From assembly GCA_028671895.1 (NCBI GenBank), contig CM053796.1, positions 34,346,860 to 34,410,859 of the forward strand: a stretch of 64,000 nt of DNA. The letters are read 5' to 3'. Below, piece after piece: positions 1-11,534 of the stretch (position 1 is its first letter; every line of letters starts with the position of its first letter). A model generated the notes under the pieces. That model was not told where the DNA came from and did not search any database. It saw only the letters and a program-made list of their open reading frames with translations. A program made the translations under genes and the position numbers. The stretch comes from Oenanthe sinensis (lineage: Eukaryota > Streptophyta > Magnoliopsida > Apiales > Apiaceae).

Positions 1-1857
1 TCATAACATCAGTTTCAAGCAGTCTCTTGCCGGCTTTTGGAACTGTTGTGGGTGATCAAGAAGAATATTCACTTCTTGGAAAATATATTGTTGTTCCGTA
101 TGATCGTAGATATCGGTATCTTCCCAACTTTTCACATATGTGTGTGTGATTTGAGTATTTTAGATATGCAGTTTGATATCTATGATATATATGGTAATCT
201 GTGACTTGTATACATAATACATTGTTCATTAATTTCCTGACTCATAACCGAGTGGGTTCCCATATGTTTATCATATTGAAAGGTTGAGAGTTTGAGTTGT
301 GTTCCTGCTGTTGATAATTTCCACACCCTGCTTCATTATCTTTCATTTCTGTTCTATGAAAATGTATCTCTTATTTGAAACTTCAAAGTTGATGTTAAGA
401 GTAGTTATTTGACAGAGCTTTTAAACATTCATCTACCACAGGTGGTGGCAAACCTTTCTAGTGGTGCTGGTTGTCTACTCGGCATGGTCATCTCCTTTTG
501 AACTAGCCTTCAAGAAGGCATCGACAGGAGTACTTCTGTACATTGATCTGGTGGTTGACGTCTTCTTTGCCATTGATATCATCCTCACTTTCTTCGTTGC
601 TTATGTAGATAAATCTACTTACTTGCTCATTCACGATCACAAGAAAATATCAATGAGGTATGTAACAATAGGTTGTGGCAAGGATTCGTAGATGTGTCAG
701 CAGTGACAGATATAACACACATACCTTCCTCGTTATCTAATCTTTTAAATCCACTTACAATATACACACATATGATTCCGTTTAGGTATATCACGCACCT
801 CTGGTTCCCATTGGATGTTGCATCAACTCTCCCATTTCAGCATATATACCAAAGATTCTCTGGTAAAAAGCATACCAGTAATGTCTTTGGTTTTCTCAAC
901 TTGCTCCGGCTGTGGAGACTCAGGCGTGTTAGTGAACTGTTTTCCAGGTTAGATATATTTCTTTTTACAAGGTTTTGCATGCCCTCGTGTCTTGACATGC
1001 TACACGAAGACTTCTAGGTTCAGACTGCTAAACTAACATTGATATAAAGAACATATAAAGAACTAGTGACCCTATGCAATTGAGTTTTTTGTAACTTTAG
1101 ACCATAAGTATAGAATCACAAATGGCCTTTTAGGATCATAGGTTATCATATATATTAGTCTAAAGTCGTTTAACTTTCTATATAACCATGAATTGCAATC
1201 AAAAGATATTGGTTTTCCCTAAGAAAGCAATGCATACCAGAAAAATAGGAAGTCAAGTTTACTTGCCAAAGAAATATGTACCAAGGAGATGCTTGTCAAA
1301 TATGAAGTTGCATATCTAGAATGATAAATTCAAATTGAGATAGTAGTAGCTATATATTAATTTCTAATCAATAAAAGAATCAACAACATGTGTTAAGTGC
1401 ATAAGTGTTACACAAAACAGAGAGGAGTACCAGTCCAGCAGATTTAGTTATATGCTATCTTCCATTGCTTTCCTCTGATTAGGGTTGTTTCAGCACAGAA
1501 AAATTATAGTAAAAAAAAAGAGTCATTCATCAACACCAAATAATTGATGAACCCATAATTAGTATAAGTCTATAATAGTAGCTCCATAAGAAGACATCTT
1601 AAGAATCTTTACAACAAAAAAAGCTACAATCTTTTGCATGTATGGTAAATGAAGAGATAAGAAGCTGATTTGGACCTAACTAGAATTTCTTTATCCAGGC
1701 TAGAGAAAGACATACGCTTTAGCTACTTTTGGACACGATTCTGCAAGCTTGTATCTGTAGGTCCATATTTCCTTCAACTATTTTTTGACAAATGCTGCTA
1801 GTGAACTCTGTCTTAAACTTGCAGGATATTCTGAAACACAAAAATACAATGGAGCAG
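1..1857 (+). pseudogene. KAT3: KC1/KAT3-like Shaker K+ channel, 5' part (N-terminus, S1-S4), pore lost
   Basis: Readable exons are <1-115, 442-657, 786-947 and 1699-1756, each with GT-AG borders and continuous phase. They encode an N-terminus reading ITSVSSSLLPAFGT, which matches the KC1/KAT3 subgroup, then S1-S2 (YSAWSSPFELAFKKA), S3 and the S4 voltage sensor (LNLLRLWRLRRVSELF), and end at the start of S5 (RLEKDIRFSYFW). KC1 subunits are known as electrically silent regulatory subunits that assemble with inward K+ channels of the plasma membrane. The next exon should carry S5, the TxxTxGYGD pore and S6; none of it is present. A short exon-like tail at about 1825-1857, reading DILKHKNTMEQ before a GT, resembles the C-linker end (NDIL...MREQ) of the missing exon. 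The copia element starts 400 bp downstream. The family call is firm; loss of channel function is inferred. The symbol marks the closest family, not a proven orthologue. Confidence 0.85.
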
Positions 1858-2260
1858 GTATGCTATCTGAAATTGTGTAATTTCAATATTGTAGAATATA
1901 TGATTTCAATACTAGATTCGAAAATTGTAAGTTGTAAGTCATTAATGAAATACATCAGGTACAGTTTATATAGCATATCCCATGTTGATCAGATATAATA
2001 TATAGTGAAGTGTAGGCCACTCCATATAGATCACATTGTAGCACCAAGATGGTATATAGGTGAAGCTGGAAACTGTTGCTAAGATCACATCTTCTCTGCA
2101 AATAGGATGACAAATTTTCTTCAGAAAAGAATTATCATCATGGTACAAGTAGTATAAGCATAACTAACAAGGCTTGTGAATTTCATAAACTCAACTACAA
2201 GATTCTAAAAAACAGTAGTGCACCTACCCAAGATTAAAAGAAGTGGTTATGTAAAGTCTT

Positions 2261-3289
2261 TGTTAGAAAATGGAAAGTTTGAGGCCTAAGTTTGTAGGCT
2301 CTTGATGAAATTTCCAGAAACTAACGGTTCGTAATTCATCCTTGCTATAAGGACTTGAATTATCGGTTATGGATCTAAGACATTTTCTTAGTGTAATCCA
2401 TAGAGAAATGAGAATCAAGTGGCATACTTGAATGGGTGATGTGGGTTATCCCACATGAAATCTTAAATGTTTTTAGCATACTTTTTCAGGGCCTTGAAAT
2501 ATTTTTCAGGGGCCTTGAAAAGTAGGTTCATGCCTTGTAAATGGAGCAGATTGTTTCAGGGCCTTGAAGAGTATGTTCAGGGACTTGAACTGCTTCAAGG
2601 GCCTGAGTTTTGGCTTCAGGGTCTTGAACGGGAAAAAAATATTTTCTTCGGCTTTAAACATTAAAATAATATTTTATATGTGTATCTATATATATACGAG
2701 TAAGTATTATTATTATTTAATAAAATAATAATAATAAGGCTCTAAAATATATATAAATATACATTATATGAATATAATATCTTTTAGAGATTTGTAACAT
2801 ATACGTTACAAATTGGGGGGAAATATAGATACATATCAAAACCCTAGTTGCCATGGAGTTATAAGCAATACTCTTATTTTCTCTCTATCTCCTTCTCTCA
2901 CATATACATACAAGAGATACATAGGTTTTGGGTGAACTGAGGTATGGTCGCCGTTACACTCTACTGGTCTGTGCCGGAATTGTGTTGTGTTGTTTTATCC
3001 TGAAAGAGAATTCGCGGCATCCCAACACAGCTAGGTGGGGCGAAATTCTCTTCAAGAACAGTCGGGTCTTCTCGAAGCCTCAGCGACTCGGCTGATTGTA
3101 CTATTTTGTTAAAAGCTACACTGATAGCTAGGCTTTCTGACTCTTTCTCTCTAAATTAGTTATTACTGATTGTTAATTGTTTCGACCTTCATGTTTGTTT
3201 CATTATTTGGTTTTGATTGCCATTGTTCTTGAAATTGCGATCATAAATATGTGAATATAATTGTTGTTTGCAAATTGTGATTTCTAACA
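2261..3289 (+). repeat. 5' LTR of the copia element
   Basis: Begins TGTTAGAAAA and ends TTTCTAACA, the TG...CA termini of an LTR. It contains a tandem set of a near-palindromic 14-mer (TTCAGGGCCTTGAA and variants) at 2485-2628, then AT-rich sequence with TATATATA-type stretches, then a pyrimidine-rich leader around 2870-2910. It is repeated at 7023-8035. Confidence 0.93.
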
Positions 3290-3305
3290 ATCTTGAAGAT
3301 GGTTA

Positions 3306-6300
3306 ATGAAACCGAATAAGAAGGCCATGAAATCTGATGTGGTAGCTCAAGCAAATAATATGCTTGGACTTGGAACCACTGTGGGGCCTATAACGAACAT
3401 GCTTATTGGTGAAGCTGGTGCTTCTGAAACCAATGACGGGTATGTTGCCTACAAGCCTGTACTACTATCCACTTATTTGTCTCATGAATGGTTGGTTGAT
3501 ACTGGAGCTAATGTGCACATCTGTGCTGATAAAACTCTGTTTGTATCTTATCAACAAATTCATGGGAAGACAGTGACGATGAGGAATGCAAGTGTTGCAC
3601 AAATGCATGGAAGAGGAAATGTGGACTTGAAGTTTACTTCTGGGCGTATTCTATCCTTGACTAATGTGCATCATGTTCCTGAAATTCGTAGAAATATCAT
3701 AAGTGGGTCTTGTTTAGTTAAGGATGGATTTGAACTTTCTTTGAAGTGTAATAAAGTAGTTATTACACATACTAGGGTTTTCTTTGACAAAGGTTATATG
3801 TCCGATGGTTTATTTTTAATTAATGTTGAACCTTTGCATGGTGGTTTAATTAATGAAAGTGTTTCTCCTTCTGTTAATTGTGTTGAATCATTTGATTTGT
3901 GGCACTCTCGTCTTGATCATGTAAATTTTGGTGCTCTAAAGAATATAATGAATATAAAGTTGATTCCAAAGCATGCTATTGATAAAAAAATCTAAATGTC
4001 AAGTATGTGTGATGGCTAAACAAATAAGAAAACCTTTTCATAATGTTGTAAGGGATTCTAAAATATTGGATTTAGTTCACACTAACATATGTGAGTTTAA
4101 TGGTATGTTGACTAAAGACAATAAACGGTATTTTATTACCTTTATAGATGATTGTAGTAGATATTGTTATGTTTATTTACTTAAACATAAAGATGAAGCA
4201 CTTGAAAAATTCATTATGTATAAAAATGAAGCTGAAACTCAAACTGTTAAGAAACTTAAACGTTTGAGATCCAATAGAGGTGGTGAGTACTCGAGTACCT
4301 CATTTGATGAATTTTGCAAAAACAATGGTATAGTTCATGAGGTAACTCCGCCCTACACACCTGAGTCTAATGGGGTGGTAGAACGAAAGAACAGAACTTT
4401 TAAAGATATAATTAATAGTATGCTTATTAATTTTGGGTTGTCTAAGTACATGTGGGGAGATGCTCTGAATATGGCTTGCTATATTCTGAATAGAGTCCCT
4501 CTGAAACATATGCACAAGACACTTTATGAATTATGAAAAGGAAAAAAGACTATTTTGAAATATCTTCATGTGTGGGGGTGCCTGGAAAAGGAGCTTGTCC
4601 CAGAACACAAGAGAAAGAAACTAGGACCCAAAACTGTTGATGCGATCTTTCTGGGCTATATTGAGACCACAACTGCTATGAGATTTTTAGTACTAAAATC
4701 TGACATAGAGGTATTGTGGCCAACACTATAGTTGAAATTCGTGATGCAACTTTATTTGAGGAAGTGTTCCTTATGAAGACTGGTATACCTCAGAGTATGT
4801 CTGATGATGATCATACTCGTACATCTAGTTCCATTCCTGATCATGTGGAAAGAATGACAAATGTGGGGGTAGATCCTAGCAGTAGCTCTACTCACAATGA
4901 AGTAGAGGAACCTAAAAGGAGTAAGTGTGCTAAGGTTGTCATGGACTTTGGAAGTGATTTTATCACTTACAATGTCGAGGATGAACTTTTAACTTTTCAA
5001 CAAGCCATGGATTCTGCAGAATCAAGGCATTGGAAAGGCGATGCAAAGAGTGAAATGGATTCTATTGTCTCTAATGGGACATGAGAATTAGTTGATCTCC
5101 CTCCTGGGTGTACTACTATAGGATGCAAATGAATTTTCAAAAGAAAATTGAAATCAGATGGCTCAATTGATAAGTATAAGGCCAGGCTAGTTGTCAAGGG
5201 CTTTAGGCAAAGGGAAGGAATTGATTACTTTGATACTTACTCTCTTGTTGCAAGAATGACAACAATCAGAATGCTTGTAGCATTGGCGTCCGTACATGGT
5301 CTTATCATCCATCAAATGGATGTAAAGATAGCTTTTCTTCATGGTGATCTTGAAGAAGAGATTTAAATGGATCAGCCTGAGGGATTTGTTGCATCTGGTA
5401 ATGAATGGAAAGTGTGTAAATTAGTCAAATCTATCTATGGCCTGAAACAAGTTCCTAGAGACTGACATAAAAAGTTTGATGAAACTATTTTAGCTTCTGA
5501 TTTTTTAGTTAATAAAAGTGACAAGTGTGTCTACTATAAGGTTAGAGGTAATATGAGTATTGTGTTGTGCATGTATGTTGATGATATTTGGTTGTTTGGA
5601 ACCAATATTGAGATTATTAATGAGACAAAAAATTTCTTGAAAAGGCACTTTGAAATGAAAGATATGGGTGATGCTAGTGTGATTCTTGGTATCAAGCTGA
5701 CCGAGTCAGCTGATAGAATAACCTTGTTACAATCTCATTATATAGAGAAATCTATACTTGAGAAGTATGGTTATTCAAATTGTAGAATCGCAAGCACACC
5801 ATATGATTCAAAAGTTGCTCTGGTCGAGAATAAGTCAGGAGTTCCTGTGTCTCAGTTAAGGTATTCTCAGATTATTGAGATATATACAAAATGTCCAAAC
5901 AAGACTCATTGGGAGGCTCTTGATAGAGTTTTTAGATATCTGAAAGGTACCATATACCTTGGGTTGTACTATAGGAGACGTCCTGATGTACTTGAAGGGT
6001 ATAGTGATGCGAGTTGGATAGCTAAGAAATCTGGTTCCAATGGAGTGACTGGATATGTGTTTATCTTAGCGGGTGGAACAATATCCTGGAAGTCTACTAG
6101 ACAGACTTTTGTAACTCGGTCTACTTTTAAGGCTGAGTTGTGTGCATTAGATGTTACGGGGACGGAGGCTGAATGGTTACATGGACTTATGTCTGTGATT
6201 CCTGTAGTAAGCAGACCGCTTCTTGCTATTGTTGTTCATTGTGGTAGCCGTATAACTAGCGACAAGATCAGTAGTAGAAAATATAACGCAAAAACAAAGA

Positions 6301-6500
6301 GACACATCCAAGTTAGACTCAAGTCTATAAAGGGTTTAGTGTCTGATACGATCATGACTATTGAGTTCATTGGAACTCAAGATAATATAGCTGATCCTTT
6401 GACTAAAGGTCTTGAGCATGTTGTAGTCCTTAAGTCGAGGTTGGGGATGAGATTGATAACCCAACATGATTCATCTACGATGAGAACCCAATACACATGA
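3306..6500 (+). pseudogene. Broken copia pol: protease, integrase, reverse transcriptase, RNase H
   Basis: Open segments are 3306-3995 (aspartic protease, WLVDTGANVHIC, then the GAG-pre-integrase region), 3973-4536 (integrase core with FIDDCSRY and ERKNRT), 4716-5084 (linker), 5148-5366 and 5553-6500 (RT with the YVDD box near 5574-5585, then RNase H with YSDASW and a distal GTEAEW). A frameshift near 3990 and several in-frame stops separate them. In the integrase the usual SDRGGEY reads SNRGGEY and the usual HSDI reads HTNI, so two catalytic aspartates appear replaced by asparagine. This is a decayed copy that could not supply its own mobility proteins. Confidence 0.92.
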
Positions 6501-7022
6501 GAAGAGATCCCTCGAAGTGTATTCAATGTGGTAATAACAATTCATAAGGGTGAGTCGGTTGTATCCTAAAATAGATTGATACTTATGTATCTGGAGTCTA
6601 TCCCCTGAAAACCTATAAAGTACGTTTACTGCAAGTATAACAAGAGTTTTAAGAACTCTGAATGGGGTCAAGTCATTATGACGAGATGCTATCAGTACAT
6701 CTCTGGAGATGCCCAGCTAAGCGAATGTTATTGTGAGGTCGCAATTAAAGGAAAGGGTTATTCCTTGAAGCATTCGACGAACAGGATCGAGACATGACCA
6801 TTAACGTCTCCAAGCCGCAGATCATCACCATAGCCTTTGACATATCGTCGTCTATGGAGTGTGGTTACACCAAACAGATAGAGATTCAAGGTGAAATATT
6901 TCATCTAGATCCGGTGACCATCAAAGTAGAGGACTTAGGAGGGTTCAAACTCGGAAGGGTACCGACTCTGAAAAACATGTATAAAATCCGATATGCATTT
7001 CTACTATGGATTTGTGGGGGAT

Positions 7023-8035
7023 TGTTAGAAAATGGAAAGTTTGAGACCTAAGTTTGTAGGCTCTTGATGAAATTTCTAGAAACTAACGGTTGATAATTCA
7101 TCCTTGCTATAAGGACTTGAATTATCGGTTATGGATCTAAGACATTTTCTTAGTGTAATTTATAGAGAAATGAGAATCAAGTGGCATACTTGAATGGGTG
7201 ATGTGGGTTATCCCACATGAAATCTTAAATGTTTTTAGCATACTTTTTCAGGGTCTTGAAAAGTTTTTTTAGGGGCCTTGAAAAGTAGGTTCAGACCTTG
7301 TAAATGGAGCAGATTGTTTCAGGGCCTTGAAGAGTATGTTCAGGGCCTTGAACTGCTTCAAGGGCCTGAGTTTTGGCTTCAGGGTCTTGAACGGAAAATA
7401 AATATTTTCTTTGGCTTTAAACATTAAAGTAATATTTTATATGTGTATCTATATATCTACGAGTAAGTATTATTATTATTTAATAAAATAATAATAATAA
7501 GGCTCTAATATATATATAAATATACATTATATGAATATCATATCTTTTAGAGATTTGTAACATATACGTTACAAATTGGGGGAAGATATAGATACATATC
7601 AAAACCTTAGTTGCCATGGAGTTATAAGCAATACTATCTTTTTCTCACTATCTTCTTCTATCACATATACATACAAGAGATACATAGGTTTTGGGCGAAC
7701 TGAGGTGTGGTCGCCTGGTCTGTGCCGGGATTGTGTTGTGTTGTTTTATCGTTAAAGAGAATTCGCGGCATCCCAACACAACTAGGTGGGGCGAAATTCT
7801 CTTCAAGAACAGTCGGGTCTTCTCGAAGGCTCGGCGACTCATCTGATTGTACTATTTTGTTGAAAGCTACACTGATAGCTAAGCTTTCCGACTCTTTCTC
7901 TCTAAATTAGTTGTTACTGGTTGTTAATTGTTTCGACCTTCGTGTTTGTTTCATTATTTGGTTTTAATTGTAATTGTTCTTGAAATTGCGATCATATATA
8001 TGTGAATATAATTATTGTTTGCGAATTGTCCAACC
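7023..8035 (+). repeat. 3' LTR of the copia element
   Basis: Direct repeat of 2261-3289 with the same TGTTAGAAAA start and the same palindromic 14-mer array at 7247-7391. Its last bases are eroded: it ends AACC instead of AACA and lacks a few bases near the end, but the flanking GTCTT at 8036-8040 fixes the border. Confidence 0.92.
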
Positions 8036-8234
8036 GTCTTGATAACCTAAAATGATAATGTATACGATGTAGGAGATAGATGTTTCAACAATAAAATGGA
8101 CGACCCTTTAATCTTTCCCAACTTATGTAGAATACAATAAATTTGAATGAAGAAGGTAACAGAAAGACGAAATGTTGAACTAGTCAATTTTTCTTTGTCT
8201 TTCCCTAACTGTTATTATGAAATGGGCCTTCCAG

Positions 8235-10570
8235 TTCTTAACTGATTTAGGTCCAACGGATGTCTTCGGTGAGATAGGAGTGATTTTCAATGAGCCCCAA
8301 CCTTTTACAGTGAGAACAAGGAAACTTTGTCAAGTAATACGGATCAGCCATACTTATTTTAAGCAAACGCTGCAGCCGCTGAACAGAGATGGAAAGACAA
8401 TACTTGCCAACTTTGTTAAGGTTTGAGTTTCATATAGACCTTTGTGTATTCGGTTGTTATTGTTCTTTTTCAACTAATATATTTTCAAATGCTCGGGGTC
8501 AGCATCTTAATTCAATGGGATATTATGGCCAATTTAGTAAATGAGAAACCCACAAGTTTACAGATTTTTCAAAGTCACTGGTTTCACACCGTACATCCCT
8601 GACCATGAGAAGTTTTCTGCAACTAAACCATCCGTCCTAAAAATATTGATCAGCTTGTAAAATATTGACTTGAATCGACCCTTCCTGTGCAGCATATGAA
8701 GGGCCTAAATAAGGACATGCTGGATGAGATACCATGTTTGTCTGGTATGCAAGATTACATGAATATCGAGGTATTTCTTCGTGTTAAACTAAATTGATAC
8801 CAACTCGTTCCGACACTTTATTGTGGTTGTGAAAAAATTATTTAGATTTGACATAATTAAAAACTAAATTTATCTTAAATCTACAGCGGAAAGAAGATTC
8901 TTGTCTCTATACATTTTTCGGTTTTTCTAGTGTGTGCTCATGGGCACACATTAAAAGCTTAGTTGTCAAAATTTTATTGGTTCCTTATTCATTAATAATG
9001 ATGGACCCCCTGTATGCATAAAAATCCCACCAATTAAAATGAATCATACTCATAAAAATTTTATATCTCTGATGTGATCCTGATCCAAGAGATAATGACT
9101 AATGACATTTGACCATCAAAATTGAATGGATTTAATAATAAGAAGCAGCATCTCCTGACTAAAGATATTCCCACTGAATGAAAAGCAATGGTCTTCCTCT
9201 AAAACTTAAGAATAGGAAATACACTCAAATTCTCTTGGTGGTCAAGCATATGCAAAAACATAAGTGCACAGCTCAATATTTTTCAAGCAGGGAGGAGATA
9301 TACTTTTATTTAGAGATCATATTGACAGGAGTGCATCATTCGCTTAATATTCCATTATAAGCAAATGCCTGTTAGTTTATTTAGTTGTTTCTTTTAATTA
9401 TAGCATCTGTGACACCCTTTGGGTCTAACAAAAATAAATACAGGAAATTCCGATGTTGTGTAAACCTTCAGCAAAATTCTAACACTTTGATTTACAGCGA
9501 ATATTACTTAAGCCAAATCTAACAAGAGTTGATTTTTTTTTTGCAGCATTCAGGATTGCAAGACCACGAAGAAGCATCACAGTTTGGTCACAGAGAACAT
9601 ACCACAGGTTGTTGAAAAACTAAGAAAAACTTCCTTGACCAATTGGGTAAATCAAGAAAACAGCAGGCCAGACTTGTCTGTTTCGTAAATTAAGGAAAAA
9701 TGTCCAAGTATGTACATGAAAGTAGATGCTTTTTTCAAAGCTCACATCATATTTGCCAGTCAGGTTGTCTATTCTTTTGGAAATTCGACAATGTGGCTTA
9801 CCATTTGCAGAGCTATATAACCATAAACAAAGGTTTAATCCTTGATATAACAATAACAATTGTCTTCCAGACCTTTTTTAACTAAGATAAGATTATGCAA
9901 TGTTGCACTGCTGAATCAGGCCGATCTTCATGTCCAGCAGCATTGCACATTCTTAGTGTTCAACTTTGATGGTTATACAAATACAGCATATGACGTATAT
10001 AATTGTCTGGAATGTAACTTCTATCATTTAAGTAAATTTTAATAAAAAAACTTGTCATTTGCAGGAACACCGATATATCCTACTACATTTTCAAATCACT
10101 CATTCCCTGTGAGATTGGTTATACATGGGCATCAACCGGATAAGAAAACATTAACAGAAGGTGAAAGAACTGGAAAATTGATCCATCTTCCTGAATCAAT
10201 AGAAGATCTTCTAAGCCTGGCAGGTGAGGGCTATCATTATAATTATCATTATTATTGTTGTTATTGTTATACGATGTCTACAAAATCGATCAACATTACA
10301 TCAATTACACAATATGCATGCAAGTCCATATAGACTTTCAGCAATGCAACTGTCTGCACCTTTTAAGCAACAATACAAGTGCATTTACATAATGACATAA
10401 ACCAAAATAAACAATCAAAAATCTATCTAGCTATGCATATAATATGAGTTTTTTATGGCCATCCAGAAAAGAAGTTTGGGAAAAGAGGAAATACAGTGGT
10501 TATGGCTGATGGCTCCAAAGTTGAAGATCTTAGTGCTCTGAGAGAGAATGATGAGTTGTATATTTTTTGA
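8235..10570 (+). pseudogene. KAT3: KC1/KAT3-like Shaker K+ channel, 3' part (distal cNBD and KHA domain)
   Basis: Five exons continue the channel beyond the retrotransposon: 8235-8420, 8693-8770, 9547-9607, 10065-10223 and 10467-10570. The first encodes the second half of the cyclic-nucleotide-binding fold (GEIGVIFNEPQPFTVRT). The second (MKGLNKDMLDEIP) matches the linker typical of KC1, not the ankyrin repeats of AKT channels. The last two encode the C-terminal KHA domain, ending ADGSKVEDLSALRENDELYIF and a stop at 10568-10570. Phases join without frameshift through all five exons. Exons for the rest of the C-linker and the first half of the cNBD are not found between 1858 and 8234. Exon 8235 starts in phase 0, the same phase in which exon 1699-1756 ends, so a pore-less open transcript is formally possible. 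Confidence 0.85.
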
Positions 10571-11534
10571 CAAGTACTAGTATAACATTTCAGGATCAGC
10601 TAGCTAGATATCTCAACTTTAATATATGAACAAGATGCATGCATGTAGTGGTAAATGTGACCGAATAAATATCAAATTTATCTCCTTGAAACATTTGTGG
10701 AGTTGCTAATATTTTACAAATTGCACCGGTTTGATCGTTAATCTGGTTCTGAAATCAACAAAGGTGAGATATCCAAGAAGATTTTACATTTGTGAAAGAC
10801 TGAAAGTGGCAGGGAAGCTTAGCTATTAATGGTCAACATTAATAGTACCACATTCGATTCTCTCACAAAATTCGAGATGCTACAGCTTTAATCATTTTAG
10901 GTTATTTACATAACTTGACAGAGACATGAGCGGGCTATAATGAGTTGACATTTTTGTTTTCATTGTTTTTTTTAACAAGCACTATCAGATGATGCTCATA
11001 ATCATTTGTTTTTTTACGATTTGTTCTACCCAAGCTCGTATACCAACCGAAATTAATTGCAAGATTATATGTGTTAAATTTGATTACAAAAATTCTGAAT
11101 ACATTTACTCAAACTCTGTACATATAAAATAGAGTATTATTTTATAACTAATAAATTCAAAAAATGGAAAATATTATTTCGTTCTAATATTACTCTTTCT
11201 ATTCTAAAATAATAATCGTTTTGATTTTTGACACGTATATTAAGGTGCAAAAATAAACATAGTTAACTTTATTATAAAATTTAATTTTTTATATCAGATA
11301 AAAGTTTAGAATCTATATTTTTATTTGATAATAAAATTTTAAGTTTAATAATGAGTATAATTATATTTTTTTCACACATCAATATATAATGTATATGCCA
11401 AAAATCAAAACGATTATTATTTTGAAATCAAGTGACTATTATTTATATGTTCGAGAATATACGTGTTTGAGTAATTTGGAATCGACCTGTTTACCATTTA
11501 AAATAATTCATACTGGTTGACAAAAAAAATTATA

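Larger units (their letters stand above)
2261..8035 (+). mobile_element. Degraded Ty1/copia LTR retrotransposon inserted in the KC1-like gene
   Basis: A 5.8 kb element bounded by two directly repeated LTRs (2261-3289 and 7023-8035) and a perfect 5-bp target duplication GTCTT at 2256-2260 and 8036-8040. The internal order protease, integrase, reverse transcriptase, RNase H is that of Ty1/copia. The element is dead. After the left LTR the gag region is almost absent and no primer-binding site is recognisable. A frameshift near 3990 separates protease from integrase. Stop codons interrupt the RT region near 5082, 5130, 5363 and 5464. A purine-rich tract (GTGGGGGAT) just before 7023 is the polypurine tract. 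The two LTRs differ by scattered substitutions and by a roughly 12-bp gap (CGTTACACTCTACT region, near 2951), so the insertion is not recent. Because the target duplication is intact, the insertion did not itself delete the missing channel exons. Confidence 0.95.

Noticed and set aside
1021..1690. Search for the pore exons in the intron before 1699
   Set aside because: No GYGD-like selectivity motif or S5/S6 sequence could be found in any frame on the + strand.
3306..6500. Possibility that the copia element is autonomous
   Set aside because: Missing gag, a frameshift, several stops and two altered integrase residues rule it out.
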